A DNA stretch of 64,000 bases, taken from positions 394,850-458,849 of the forward strand of contig CDRNVI010000023.1 of assembly GCA_977017575.1 (NCBI GenBank), written 5' to 3'. Positions 18,901 through 27,975 of the stretch are shown here, piece after piece. How positions within the stretch are numbered: position 1 is the stretch's first letter; the number at the start of each line of letters is the position of its first letter. The notes below the pieces were generated by a model. The model saw nothing but the letters and a program-made list of their open reading frames with translations, had not been told where the DNA came from and ran no database searches. The stretch comes from Paramoeba atlantica (Eukaryota > Discosea). A program made the position numbers and the translations under genes.

Positions 18901-20498
18901 GTCTGAGTTCGACGTATTTTACGGAGATCATGGAACACCTATCTCGGCGTTCGATTTTACCCAATAAATCTTTGCGTGAGTTATTTCGACGTTATCATCG
19001 AAGATCTCAGGTCTATTCGTCTCTCATTACACACAAAGGGGGTAGTGGCAAGAATGCCTTTCAAACCGATGATGTTGCTTGGCTCAACGTGCCGCTTATT
19101 ACAGAGAGAGAAAACAAATCTCTCAGTACTTCCGATATTTCGTCTGATATTCCGCTGAATTCGTCAACTTCTAGCACACGTAGCCGTCGCGAAGTTCTTT
19201 CTGAACTTCGCTCTCCTATTTTGCTTTTTTCTGACCAATGCTGGGCACTTGGTTGGTGCCCTCCCGAGTGCAACACCATAGAAAATATTTTACAAAACCT
19301 TCAAAAGTTAAATTCGAGGCCTTTTAGTCCATCCAATGCTTTGAAAACCGGGAAAAGTGAAAAGGAGGAAATCTCTGGTGAAACAGATAGTGAATCGAAG
19401 TTGGAATTATCGCATTCACATCGGTGGGTGAGTTCGTCTGATTTATACTGCGAGGCCTCATCGCAATCTGCTCCTTGTTACGTTTTCTTTCGGCGAGTGA
19501 ATCCTTTGCGAAGTGCATCAGGGCCTATAAGGCCGGAGGCAGATTCCTCTACTCCTAGAAAAGGTTTCAGTAATAACACAAACCAAAAATGTCTGCCAAT
19601 TCGTACGAAAACAAAAAATACGCTTCGTTCCAAATTAATTGATGCATCCAACGTTTCTGCATCGGATTTTCCTACGGGAATTTGTACGTGGCGTTATTTT
19701 GTCTTGGCAACTCTTTCTTCTCTGTCCTTTGACGTGACAAATGTGTCTACGACATCGGAAGCTCTTTGGAAGTCGTCTCCCTTTCTTTCCGCCCTTACTT
19801 CTGAAACAAACAATTCTGAAGATGCTCTTTACTGGGATGTGGATCTTAACAATCAGACGATTTATCAAGGCAAATTACCGCAATCCAACGCATGGCTTGA
19901 TGCAAAACATCGTACTTTTTCTAAATGGGTGCCTTTTCCTCAATTTCTAGACTTTGTAGCTTCCATAACTTCCTATCCTCCATCTTCCCGATACGCTCGT
20001 GTTTCCCTCTTAAAACAAATGCCTACCGTTTCGAATCCTCACATCTCTCCACATTTTTTATCAAAATTCGGCACAGATTCTCCTTTTTCGATTTCTCCAG
20101 AAAACAAATCCAACAGCGTAAAAACAAATCCTGCTTCTTCTCCCCGTATAGTTTCGAATTCTGTATTTGCGATACAAATTACTACACGACACGACACGCA
20201 ACATTATCCGGTAGAAAGTACCGTTCTGCACGAACACACGCTGCGACATTCTGTTCTGAAACCTCTAGGGCTGAAACTATTTGGAGAGCAACCTGAAATT
20301 GGACAGGACGACTTATTCTTGCTATCTGGAAAACCCTCGGATAGACAAAAAGAAATGGGAAAAAAGACTTTGTTGGCTATTCCTAAAGAAGGGGTGTCGT
20401 GGTGTCCACTGGAAATACGACTGGGTCCTTATTTTGTCGAGTCAACACCTCCACGAGATATTTATGAATGGTATCGTTCGCAAAATATGGGAGGATAG
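15990..20498 (+). CDS. Large probable mitochondrial helical-repeat protein (unrecognised family)
   Basis: 1502 residues from the first in-frame ATG. The N terminus (MRSIERTSCAAIPHLANHGS) is rich in Arg and Ser and lacks acidic residues, like a mitochondrial presequence. The body is alpha-helical with recurrent W-x-x-(A/L)-L motifs (for example KLWQQALQFV, DLWSLALQCYQ, SCWKTALSLL) roughly 35-50 residues apart. This arrangement is seen in PPR-like proteins of trypanosomatid mitochondria. Ser/Thr-rich low-complexity stretches separate helical blocks. No catalytic domain is seen. A role in mitochondrial RNA handling or ribosome assembly is a guess from this pattern. It is the second-largest gene in the window. 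Confidence 0.65.
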   Translation: MRSIERTSCAAIPHLANHGSFFSICSSNSSCSALGFQRASLSSVASATWQESLLFYQNQLQCPVPQFRTRVHAADSTLHSLHRLSLTNAHPKIGSMACFILRTLHARAPKHGNRIPQKTVFDALRLLISQGVCDLDEEISCFSDLRQGVFSDVPSKWKLATLFLTTYGSSGSLPSTVKSLYCYELQSYDWLSRVGKLSVQDNVLPSVLDILSEGNKIHYPTTSMHDEFLKMMRTFLDHVSSRKSNLNDVNALAAPGTSLTLLCFFLHSALACLSFSKPSDSQEGLPLLSDTNCLRANKSLSDSRTDVSEHISKNVLQVLQSLNVIIQTDSPLKGQHQKAYGAHYTVLDNLLRTPSRDFTKTSLCDKRGKTILFLNALLHFFLCWVPQNTALETLHSFFLRQDPPSQTCASSSAAHGSFKDPNKDSFVFPLYSKCTYTSQLLEFYASHQKFELHEQLMARIIPFPTQQEIQTVLSKNIVSSISSDAHSPASFLPSSAWDLQQRNGALDSNAAESYRSFRLALSSASLSEMTQNLTVRKASRRERYRSLCKVYRKILRAGSKGKKVISSCSPPPVLSSVKNLISLLSPRIPFSSFSKHSEAFFALLRFSHTHKMSSTQTKTLLHLLRRRLPEGTPVLKTLGDASSVFTHSFVSESFLPHYSHHQNQILLQTLANEGKWDSLLQLWPHLSTTHPENRHKLLYCFRNAIVSTTQTINRVKLWQQALQFVSSQDFADQNVASEVLLLLSLSPGKASWSNVLYGYARAQASGKQTNAEATLESSLNASHVLHALCSVVEKYSYGKETREVKFSSVKQAQKCDLQKNTNADLWSLALQCYQTSSFHKFFTANHVLRVLVHSSPRSCWKTALSLLCQEPRVFSHHLHRSLWCRIWASLPSSAFLRNDKAKNTTSGVVWDILEKLPSTTFPDLFWSLALTTFRRCDLMRSENTELKRFASDSIMQGDALIKTNPGLQQACLSSTYFTEIMEHLSRRSILPNKSLRELFRRYHRRSQVYSSLITHKGGSGKNAFQTDDVAWLNVPLITERENKSLSTSDISSDIPLNSSTSSTRSRREVLSELRSPILLFSDQCWALGWCPPECNTIENILQNLQKLNSRPFSPSNALKTGKSEKEEISGETDSESKLELSHSHRWVSSSDLYCEASSQSAPCYVFFRRVNPLRSASGPIRPEADSSTPRKGFSNNTNQKCLPIRTKTKNTLRSKLIDASNVSASDFPTGICTWRYFVLATLSSLSFDVTNVSTTSEALWKSSPFLSALTSETNNSEDALYWDVDLNNQTIYQGKLPQSNAWLDAKHRTFSKWVPFPQFLDFVASITSYPPSSRYARVSLLKQMPTVSNPHISPHFLSKFGTDSPFSISPENKSNSVKTNPASSPRIVSNSVFAIQITTRHDTQHYPVESTVLHEHTLRHSVLKPLGLKLFGEQPEIGQDDLFLLSGKPSDRQKEMGKKTLLAIPKEGVSWCPLEIRLGPYFVESTPPRDIYEWYRSQNMGG

Positions 20499-20764
20499 TA
20501 AAGAATTTCCTTCGGAGTGACGTTTGGGTAATCCTATTTGTTTTATTCCCGTAGCTTTGGTTTCTTTTATGAAAGTTTTGTTTTTTTTTACTACATTTTC
20601 TGTGCAACTTAAGCTGCGCAAATTACTTGTTTTCTTGCTGTCGCATATTTCCACATCTTTTTGGAGGCAATAGAGTTGCAACACGGTTGTTAATGTTATC
20701 CCTATACAGGAATTTCCACTCACCATTACCTTTACTTTTGTATTTTATGTTCATCAATTTCGTT

Positions 20765-20793
20765 GTTTCTTTAACTTCCCCTTCTTCTTTTAC
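20765..20793 (+). promoter_or_regulatory. C/T tract directly before exonuclease start
   Basis: 'gtttctttaacttccccttcttcttttac' leads straight into ATG. It resembles the leaders of PCNA, PRA1-like and NOP58. No AG lies between it and the start, so if trans-splicing is used the acceptor must be further upstream. Confidence 0.3.
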
Positions 20794-21750
20794 ATGAGCC
20801 AAACTTTTTCATTGAGTCAGACATATTATAAAGGGGCTAACGCAATTAGCCCGGCCTCTGTCATACTCACTCCCCCCTCTCCCCTTTCCTCTAACTCTCT
20901 CTGCACTACAGGGATGAGATCGCGGTACACGCGATCCTCTTCCTCATACGAGATAAAAATCTCACAGTGTCAGGTGCTTCAAGAGGCACAAACCTCAGAA
21001 AGGGAAGAGGAAAATCCTACAGACACATTTCTTCCTCCCCCCCACGCAATATCCGCGTGCTGCTGTTCCTTATGCAGCTGTGGGGGAAACGGAATTCTGT
21101 CTTCCCCGGAATCCTTTTTATATTCCCCCAATGCCCGAAATCCCCATCGGGTCGTCGTTCTGGATTTCGAAACGACCGGGCTTTCGAGAAAAGCCCAAAT
21201 CATACAAATTGGGGCAGTGGAGGTTGTGGGGAGTTTACCCACAGGGAATACGTTTTATACCAACGTACTTCCCTGTACGGAGATCGAGAGAGGGGCTACG
21301 AGGGTCCACGGATTTCGAAACGCGGACCTTGAGGGGGTAAATTCTTTTTCCCGTAGCCCCTCTTTCGACATTGTATTTCCTTTTCTTATGAATTTTATAG
21401 CCGGATCCCCGATTGTGGGGCATAATATCCAATACGATATAGGTATATTAAGAAAGGAGGCGAAGCGCATTGGTTCAAATCTTCCAATGTGCGAAATTAT
21501 TTGTACAATGAAAACGTTTCGTCGGTATTATCCGGGGAGAAAATTGGCACGGCTAGAAGCTGTGGCCAATTTCTTCACTTTAAATACAAATAATAAAAAG
21601 CCTGTTAGATTTTCGCAGTCTGAGGTGCACGATGCATTGGCAGATGCACTTCTTACTGCTAAAATTTATTGTATTTTTCATCGCATGGCATATGTTCACA
21701 TAGGACACGATATTGAAGAGTCTTGTGTGGTAAAATCAGAAGACATGTAA
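20794..21750 (+). CDS. DEDDh-family 3'-5' exonuclease (DnaQ-like)
   Basis: 318 residues. The C-terminal 190 carry a full exonuclease fold: ExoI LDFETTGL (D124, E126), ExoII VGHNIQYDIGIL (D215) and ExoIII VHDALADALLTAK (H279, D284), which makes it DEDDh. The closest general match is the proofreading epsilon-subunit family of stand-alone exonucleases. It is expected to remove nucleotides from DNA or RNA 3' ends with two metal ions. The N-terminal 120 residues are Ser/Thr-rich and include a Cys cluster (SACCCSLCSCGG), with no known domain. Substrate and compartment cannot be told from sequence. Confidence 0.88.
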   Translation: MSQTFSLSQTYYKGANAISPASVILTPPSPLSSNSLCTTGMRSRYTRSSSSYEIKISQCQVLQEAQTSEREEENPTDTFLPPPHAISACCCSLCSCGGNGILSSPESFLYSPNARNPHRVVVLDFETTGLSRKAQIIQIGAVEVVGSLPTGNTFYTNVLPCTEIERGATRVHGFRNADLEGVNSFSRSPSFDIVFPFLMNFIAGSPIVGHNIQYDIGILRKEAKRIGSNLPMCEIICTMKTFRRYYPGRKLARLEAVANFFTLNTNNKKPVRFSQSEVHDALADALLTAKIYCIFHRMAYVHIGHDIEESCVVKSEDM

Positions 21751-21846
21751 CGTTTATGCGATTTCTCCTTTCTATAGAGTCGTTTTTTTGTACAGTAAGC
21801 GTAAGCATGTAAATATGTAGATATAGCCTTAAATATTTTTTTATTT

Positions 21847-21965
21847 TTCTTTTTTAAGCTCTTCGTTAAACGCAGTGGTTGTTTTCAACTTAGAATTCAC
21901 TCGTGCTGCGCGCTTCACGCTGAAAACTACCACCGCGTTTAACGAAGAGCCTAAAAAAGAAAATT
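21847..21965. mobile_element. Solo terminal hairpin, foldback family 1
   Basis: A complete palindrome with arms starting TTTTTAAGCTCTTCGTTAAA and ending CGAAGAGCCTAAAAAAGAAA around a loop of about 30 bp. The body of the longer element does not follow, so this is either a solo hairpin insertion or a deletion product. Confidence 0.8.
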
Positions 21966-22763
21966 CGACAAAAGATTATGAATAATCTACTTTTTTGGGG
22001 GGGAAAGCTCGATTTTTCAGCAAACATTGCGAAATTTTACACCGAATTTGGGCCGTTTTGGATGCCTTACCAGTAGGGGTAAGAGGCGAATCTGACGAAA
22101 ACGACGTAGAATGGTAGCCCCCCATGGATCTTACAAAAAACTCGATCTTACATATAAATAACTCGATCAGCATGCATACTTCTTATTCTACATATAAATG
22201 CTTTAATTACTTTCACAAGTTCTCAGTCTTAGATTCGGAGTCAGTGCACTAGCGGAGGCGCATTGTTCCGCGTTTTAGAAGGCATATTCCCGACTTTTAT
22301 CTTCCTTGCGAAGGTATCGATTTAGCTGTGAATATGCTACCGCCCCGTTAAGCTCCTGCAGCAATAACTAAAATTCGGTGTAGACCCGTTTGCGCTGCAT
22401 TCCACAGGCATCTGCGAGGGCATCCATAAGAGCCTTCGTGTTTGAATGCATTGCACCCCCTGAGAGGACATTGAAAGCTTTCGGCCATGATCTTCCCGGT
22501 CTTGACATACATGTGTAACATACATACTGTATGTGTAATGTTTTCGTCGACAGGCGTCGTGGAATAAATGTGCACACTTCGTGTCAAGGTTTGAGGGTGC
22601 CAGTTCGTGGATGACTGTTAGATCGTAGTGTACGTAGTATACACACTCTTTTTTTCGAATTCATCTTTTATCTTCAAAACGAATTGATACCAACACGACC
22701 TTCCTTGTATTTTTTTCACAAAAACGGCCACTTTCTCCTTAGTCTTTTTTCTCTTCTTCCTAC
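21966..22763. other. Intergenic, possible decayed coding on minus strand
   Basis: No gene that I can support. The minus strand between 22577 and 22337 is open in three frames; one contains MDALADACGMQ, vaguely like an exonuclease ExoIII motif, without the rest of the fold. Upstream of LRR 7 there is a T-rich tract with AG (22730-22745), then 'ctcttcttcctac' before ATG. Confidence 0.4.
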
Positions 22764-23627
22764 ATGCTCTGGTCTTTTTCCTTTTGCGACACCTTACCTC
22801 ACATCCCCCCCTCGCGTCCCGCCAAAGTGAGTCTTGCGAATCTTCCACACGAGTACGAACTCGCACGTTTGATCCGAGACGTCCAACCCCACTCTCCATC
22901 CTGGACCACAGACACTCGTGCGTGTCAGTGGTACGGGGTGAAATGTGACACCACAGGGGCTGTGCTGGAAATTCGATGGATTTATCAAAATCTTGTCGGC
23001 CCTCTTCACTTTGTTCACCTCCCACGAACCGTAAAAACGTTTCGAGTGATTGAGAATGCGTTAAACGGTGCTGTTGAACTGACAGCGTTGCCGCGCAGTC
23101 TTCACACATTAGGCCTCTCGTATAACCGTTTTTCCGGGAGTTTAGATTTGACGGCTCTCCCCAACGGTGTGCAGTTTCTATATCTCAATGAAAACGGGTT
23201 TACGGAAAACGTTTGTTTAAGTGAGCTACCGGTACAACTGGTACGGTTGTATCTACAGAACAATCAACTCACGGGGTCAATAGACCTCACTTCACTCCCC
23301 AACAAGATGATGTATTTATTGTTACGTCATAATCTGTTCTCGGGAGAGGTCTCTTTGCATTATCTTCCGCCCGATTTTTTTGAACTCTCACTTCACCATA
23401 ACTTTTTTACGGGGGGCTTATCGCTTACCCAGCTATCTCCTCGACTAAACTACATGGACATAAATGATAACGTATTAGTGGGGCCTGTGGATGTTAGAGA
23501 CCTTCCAAAGTTTTTACGTTGTCTGGATTTGTCAAACAACATTGGGCTATATGGAGAAGTGAGGCGAAGCGAAATTCCGGGAACCATGGATCTTTGTGTC
23601 AAGAATACAAAGATTGTCATCTTTTAG
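22764..23627 (+). CDS. LRR family protein 7
   Basis: 287 residues. The short N terminus MLWSFSFCDTLPHIPPSR is weakly hydrophobic. The signature is AKVSLANLPHEYELARLIRD, with cap CQWYGVKCD. Eight LRR units follow, including LPRSLHTLGLSYNRFSGSLDL and LPVQLVRLYLQNNQLTGSIDL. It ends in a degenerate unit similar to proteins 1 and 3 (NNIGLYGEVRRSEIP). The repeat core is regular and has no obvious damage. Confidence 0.85.
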   Translation: MLWSFSFCDTLPHIPPSRPAKVSLANLPHEYELARLIRDVQPHSPSWTTDTRACQWYGVKCDTTGAVLEIRWIYQNLVGPLHFVHLPRTVKTFRVIENALNGAVELTALPRSLHTLGLSYNRFSGSLDLTALPNGVQFLYLNENGFTENVCLSELPVQLVRLYLQNNQLTGSIDLTSLPNKMMYLLLRHNLFSGEVSLHYLPPDFFELSLHHNFFTGGLSLTQLSPRLNYMDINDNVLVGPVDVRDLPKFLRCLDLSNNIGLYGEVRRSEIPGTMDLCVKNTKIVIF

Positions 23628-23950
23628 GGGTCGTTTAAAACACTGTTCCTTATTGCTCCTGCGCAAAAACAGCTACATGTAGCTTTGCACGTGTCGAGAT
23701 ACGCACATAAAGGTTCAAAGTACGAACATCACCCTAAAATACCACCCTTTTGCGTCGACAGAAACTGTGTCAAATCTTTGCCAAATTAGTTTCTGCAAAA
23801 ACTACACTAGCATGTGTCGGCCTTGATATGCCTTGAACGAACGATGATTGATAATGGGCGAACTTAGATCATATCTGAGGCTTAACACTTCTTAAACCTA
23901 CGGTGTTTAATTAAAGATGGTTATTTTTCGGCTCCATTTTATTTTTAATT
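23628..23950. other. Intergenic, no gene seen
   Basis: AT-rich 3' flank of LRR 7. 'gcgtcgacagaaactgtgtcaaatctttgccaaattagtttctgc' includes a loose inverted pair (cagaaact / agtttctg). Nothing else recognised. Confidence 0.4.
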
Positions 23951-24377
23951 GTTTCTTCCAGGGGTCCGAATAACTATAAAACTTTATTATAGGTACTTTA
24001 AAGTAACTATATTATTTTTCCCTACCTTTATCTACCTTTATTTTTTTGTCAATGATTCGCACTGTACTATTTTGTTGAAATTTTTCAATGCGTGGGCGCT
24101 CGGGTAATAGAGAAAGTCAAGCTAAATTTGTCCAGCCTTATTAGCAATAAGACCTACTACTTACAAGGAGGTGGAGGCCGGAAAACGATTTCTGAATGTC
24201 GGCTCTGTAGTTCACCGGGAAAGCGGAACTTTGTTTACGAAAAATGCACTCGGACCTCATACTCTTCAGCCCTAGGTCATAGTGAAGGAGAAGAGAGTCA
24301 GAAAGTGGGAGACGGAAAATGCTGTTGAAAATGCAGCTTGATGTCAAGTCCTATAAACCTTTCAAATGTATTTGAAA

Positions 24378-24446
24378 CCATGGGAGACTGTGCAAGTCTT
24401 GGTTGGCATGAATTGGCACAAGTTGGCATGAGTTGGCATGAGTAGC
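24378..24446. repeat. Left subterminal 10-bp repeats inside the transposon
   Basis: ACCATGGGAGACTGTGCAAG is followed by about four or five copies of a 10-bp unit (ttggcatgag / ttggcacaag). A matching block lies near the other end at 26256-26346. Confidence 0.75.
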
Positions 24447-24582
24447 CATATTTTTGTTTTATCAGCCAATTTAAATCTTTTTTCGGTGCGTTCTGCAAAG
24501 TTTAGTTACAAATGTATATTCGTTAAAATTCATCTAAAGAGTTCGGTATTCAAGTTTTTTTATTCTTTGCACCACATCACTT

Positions 24583-25251
24583 ATGTCATTCCAAGCATCA
24601 ATCTATCGCCAGATGTGCAAAGGAAAATGTCAGAAAATGACACCGTTCACTCTTCCCACCGAAGGTCGATCATCGTTTTGTGTTTATTGCAAATGGTGTG
24701 TCGATTCCGAGCAGCACAGAGATGTATGTGTGCAATGCTTGCAGTATGGGGTATTCAACGGTTCTGATGTTTGTGCGACTTGTGGGCAATCACAAGTCGT
24801 TGAATCTTTTTCTCCTCCCCTCCTTCAGGAATTATTGTCATCCGATCTGGACCTTGAATCAGTAAAGCGCACATCCAGCCAATTCTTTCGGAAGACTGTC
24901 TTGGGGTTGCGATTTACTTTTTCGCATGTGGCGTATGCCCTGATTGCGTGCAAAGCCAGCATTGACTGGGCTGATGACGGAACTAAATTTTTGCGGACAG
25001 GCATTAACTACGCCAAAAAGTTCCGATTGTCTGTGAGTTCTAAAGACGAACGTGACATGGCGACAGTTTTAAAAAACATTTGGAATAGCTTTGTTGGAGA
25101 TTTGAATCGAAGGCGTGTGACGATTCGGTCCGATCTAAAGTCTAGAATCATCGAGAAGCTGTCCGTGCATGAAGAGAATAGTGCGAAGGCTAAGAGGAAG
25201 GAAGAGGACAAAAAGGCGAAAGTTCATGTGGAAAGTATTAATTTAGTTTAA
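24583..25251 (+). CDS. Transposon-borne Cys-rich ORF, unrecognised
   Basis: 222 residues inside the 2.9-kb element. The N-terminal 75 residues contain several Cys pairs (CVYCKWC, CVQC, CATC), probably a zinc-binding module. A helical middle follows, then a lysine-rich tail (KAKRKEEDKKAK). No transposase motif is present. It could be an accessory DNA-binding protein of the element, a captured gene, or a replaced N-terminal part. It stops 283 bp before the transposase-like ORF, on the same strand. Confidence 0.5.
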   Translation: MSFQASIYRQMCKGKCQKMTPFTLPTEGRSSFCVYCKWCVDSEQHRDVCVQCLQYGVFNGSDVCATCGQSQVVESFSPPLLQELLSSDLDLESVKRTSSQFFRKTVLGLRFTFSHVAYALIACKASIDWADDGTKFLRTGINYAKKFRLSVSSKDERDMATVLKNIWNSFVGDLNRRRVTIRSDLKSRIIEKLSVHEENSAKAKRKEEDKKAKVHVESINLV

Positions 25252-25533
25252 TTTCCATAGGTGATGTTAAGTTCGAAGTTGTGAAGCTAGCTGTGAAGTC
25301 TTTAACCAAAAAACTGACGTTATTTATAATACGCTATTACAATAATATGTGTAAATTCATAAATAATACTTAATAAAAAAGTACTTAAAAATAATAGAGA
25401 GCTTAAAAACTAACTAACATTCTCGAACTATGTCAAAAGCCGTTTCTGAACTTGACGTTTGTGGTGTATCGAGTAATCTTTACAAGTCGTATCGAGTAAT
25501 CTTTACACGGGGGCGACTAACGATAGCGTAATT

Positions 25534-26094
25534 TTGGAACATTCTAAATTCTTACCATTCTTACAACAATATCGAAAACGTGCGTTTGTTGATGGGGGGT
25601 TCAAAAAGTCAGATCTCCATATCATTCCTCATAGAGCGACTGCAATTTGGCCGAAGAAACCTCTTGGAAAATCACGAAGTGCTTATGAGCAAGAAGCTTT
25701 GACTAAGCTCCAATACAACGAAAACATTGCCCATTTTCGTTCACGCATTGAGCATGTTTTTGGCCGAACTTTCATTGGCCGATGGCTGGCACTAAAAAAT
25801 TGGACGCATTCTTTTGATTTGCTAGGAGACTGCTTCAAAGCAGCCCTCATTATACATAACCTAGAAGCTTACCTGCGCTACGAATGGGGTGGGAAGTTTC
25901 CTCGATTTTTGACAACTGAGGAGAAACGCGTCATTCAATCCAAAATCTCTGCTTGTGAAACACAGCGCAAGCGTTACCCCCAGCCCGACGCCCCAGCACC
26001 GCAACAGACGACTTTACATTCATTCTTTAAGGGACAGTGGACCCCCATAGTTATAGACGATGATGATAGCACCGACGAGGGGGCGCTCGAGTAA
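25534..26094 (+). CDS. C-terminal fragment of PIF/IS5-like DDE transposase
   Basis: An open stretch of 186 codons without a clear ATG start. It reads AFVDGGFKKSDLHIIPHRA, then NENIAHFRSRIEHVFGRTF and KAALIIHNLEAYLR. The block 'N-x-x-(I/L)-A-x-x-R-x-x-(I/V)-E-x-x-F-G' around the last catalytic Glu is characteristic of PIF/Harbinger and IS5-type enzymes. The upstream half, with the first catalytic Asp, is missing, so the enzyme should be inactive. The C-terminal tail is acidic and polar (DDDDSTDEGALE). Confidence 0.7.
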   Translation: MEHSKFLPFLQQYRKRAFVDGGFKKSDLHIIPHRATAIWPKKPLGKSRSAYEQEALTKLQYNENIAHFRSRIEHVFGRTFIGRWLALKNWTHSFDLLGDCFKAALIIHNLEAYLRYEWGGKFPRFLTTEEKRVIQSKISACETQRKRYPQPDAPAPQQTTLHSFFKGQWTPIVIDDDDSTDEGALE

Positions 26095-26255
26095 TACTGC
26101 ATGAAGAAAAAATCTATAGCTTCATCCCTCATATTATTAAGTTATTATTATATTGTTATGGATATTCCGTGGAGGGGGCATTGAGGTCCAGGGTATGAAA
26201 AAATGCATGTGATTTCTGTATCCCTCATTATTCCCTCTCATTATTCCCAGTTCTG

Positions 26256-26346
26256 GTTGGCATGAGTTGGCACGAATTGGCATGAGTTGGCATGAATTGG
26301 CACAAGACGGCACGAGATGGCACCGGTTAGCTGCACAGTCTCCATG
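26256..26346. repeat. Right subterminal 10-bp repeats inside the transposon
   Basis: About seven copies of the 10-bp unit (ttggcatgag, ttggcacgaa, cggcacgaga) are followed by AGCTGCACAGTCTCCATGGT, the near inverse of the block at 24378. The units run in the same direction at both ends, while the flanking blocks are inverted. Confidence 0.75.
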
Positions 26347-26886
26347 GTATAACGGAAGTGTGATCATGGAGTATGAAACGCGGCCATTCAGGATCCATTG
26401 TTGCAGACACTGGAAATTCCAATGGTAGAACAACATGTTCAATATGCGTCTTGTGTTCTGGAAATGCTACAATCTGGAGTCAAGTGGTAGTGGAAAATTT
26501 AGAAGCAGAAACATTGATAACATTGTTCAACAATGTAATCGTTGATATCGCATGTCTTATCAACGACGATTAGAGAAGGCCTGGTGGAAGTGTTTTCCAC
26601 GTCTGACGCTGATGAAGCTTGTTCGGCACTATAACTGCCTGAAAACTATACCTGTGCAAGATTGTTTCCTATGCATTTTAGGTAATCAGAAAAATCATTC
26701 CCTCCAACAAGGCCTACTCTCCGCGACCCGAGCAACCAGACTGCACAGATTCCCCACCCAAATTGCACAAAAAGTCGACCGCTGAAACTATAGGTACACC
26801 TATATATTAACTATATAAAGTTATTCGGACCCCTGGTTTCTTCTTGCTTTTTTAGCTTCTTTTCTTTAAAGGGAAACGACATCTCT

Positions 26887-27552
26887 ATGGTTATTCGAAA
26901 GGAAGGCAAATCGAAACGTCCTTTGTCCTCTCCTGGCCGTAAGAGGACACAACCCACTCCTCGCACTTCTCCAACAGACTCCCCAACAAAAACCCAATCT
27001 ACGCACACATTCGAAGATACGAAAGAAGAGCCTCTTACGTTAGAACTGTTGTCTTCTCTCTATCACGCACTGTTGGATGATTCTTCTGTATTGCCGCGAG
27101 AGGTTTGTGGAAAAATACGACGCATCGGCTCTCTGGATCATAAATTACGTGCCGCACTACACACATTGCTCATTTATACGGAATCGGATGTAAATGTTAA
27201 CTTTCCGGACGCCTTTAGTGATTATTCAAACGAAATTGTAGAGGCATCAAAAGGGACAACATCACAAAACATTGCCGATAGCTCTCCTTGTGAGATCGGA
27301 CCTCTTCCAAACGATTTAGAATCTACTAAGAACATCTCTACACAATCGGATACGATAAAATATGAACACATCAACTTGGGTGACCTTCCATCAAGTATCG
27401 AAGGAGGCGTAGTTACCGAGCTTGAAGACCAGGTTTTGGAATTCGCGCTCGAAAAAGAAACTTTAGCAACGGAGGCGTTGGGCTTATGTCACGCAATTCA
27501 ACTCAAAATCCTTGATTGTTTAGAAAAATGCAAAGCTATTTCTTCCACATAA
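26887..27552 (+). CDS. Small unrecognised protein, possibly ING-like N-terminal domain
   Basis: 221 residues. The basic N terminus (KSKRPLSSPGRKRTQPTPRT) is followed by a helix pattern VLPREVCGKIRRIGSLDHKL. This resembles the ING N-terminal domain, where LPxEL is followed by a helix with a conserved Asp. A second helix near the C terminus ends LQL-like (AIQLKILDCLEKC). No PHD finger follows, so if related it is a shortened histone-acetylation complex subunit. The match is weak. The transposon at 23959-26835 sits directly in its leader, with 'cttgcttttttagcttc' between them as the remaining candidate splice site. Confidence 0.5.
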   Translation: MVIRKEGKSKRPLSSPGRKRTQPTPRTSPTDSPTKTQSTHTFEDTKEEPLTLELLSSLYHALLDDSSVLPREVCGKIRRIGSLDHKLRAALHTLLIYTESDVNVNFPDAFSDYSNEIVEASKGTTSQNIADSSPCEIGPLPNDLESTKNISTQSDTIKYEHINLGDLPSSIEGGVVTELEDQVLEFALEKETLATEALGLCHAIQLKILDCLEKCKAISST

Positions 27553-27975
27553 TCAATTTTCTTCCCTCTGGTACTTTAAAACCATTCCCTTTCCAACCCC
27601 CTTATTGTAAAATCCCAAAACCACAAATTCACTTTTTCCTAAATTTCAAAACTTTTTCCCTCCTATTCGTATTTCTCCCCCATGTCTCTCCAACCCCAAT
27701 CCCCTTACCCCCTCCGAAAACCTTGCCATTCATCTTTGAACCGAAACTTGTGACGACTCCCCGAAGGTACTCCAACCTGCCAAAAACCACATGCCAAATC
27801 CCGTTTCACCGCACTTTCCTCCTTAGCGCGGTGAATACAACATACAGCATGTCTAACGGGAACGTACGCATTCCCTTCATGTCCTATCGTATAGTTGCAC
27901 TCGGAGCATGGTCACCCTGTCGCAGCTCTTGACGAATTATGTCTCGAATGGAATCTCGTGATCGATGGAGGGTGT
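27553..27975. other. Intergenic, pyrimidine-rich then unassigned
   Basis: 27560-27720 is C/T-rich and looks like 3' flank. The rest has open frames without motifs. It may include the decayed end of the PIF-like relic next to it. Confidence 0.35.

Larger units (their letters stand above)
23959..26835. mobile_element. 2.9-kb DNA transposon, hAT-like ends with PIF/IS5-like coding fragment
   Basis: Termini are CAGGGGTCCGAATAACT at 23959-23975 and its perfect inverse at 26819-26835. The element is flanked on both sides by GTTTCTTC (23951-23958 and 26836-26843), a perfect 8-bp target duplication. Eight-bp duplications with CAGGGG ends are typical of hAT. The second internal ORF instead looks like the C-terminal part of an IS5/PIF-type DDE transposase, so this is either an unusual superfamily or a nest of two elements. 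It landed 51 bp upstream of the gene at 26887, in its pyrimidine-rich leader. The perfect duplication argues for a fairly recent insertion. Confidence 0.85.

Noticed and set aside
22337-22577. Second exonuclease fragment (MDALADACGMQ on minus)
   Set aside because: Only one short motif-like string without the other two exonuclease motifs; chance similarity is likely.
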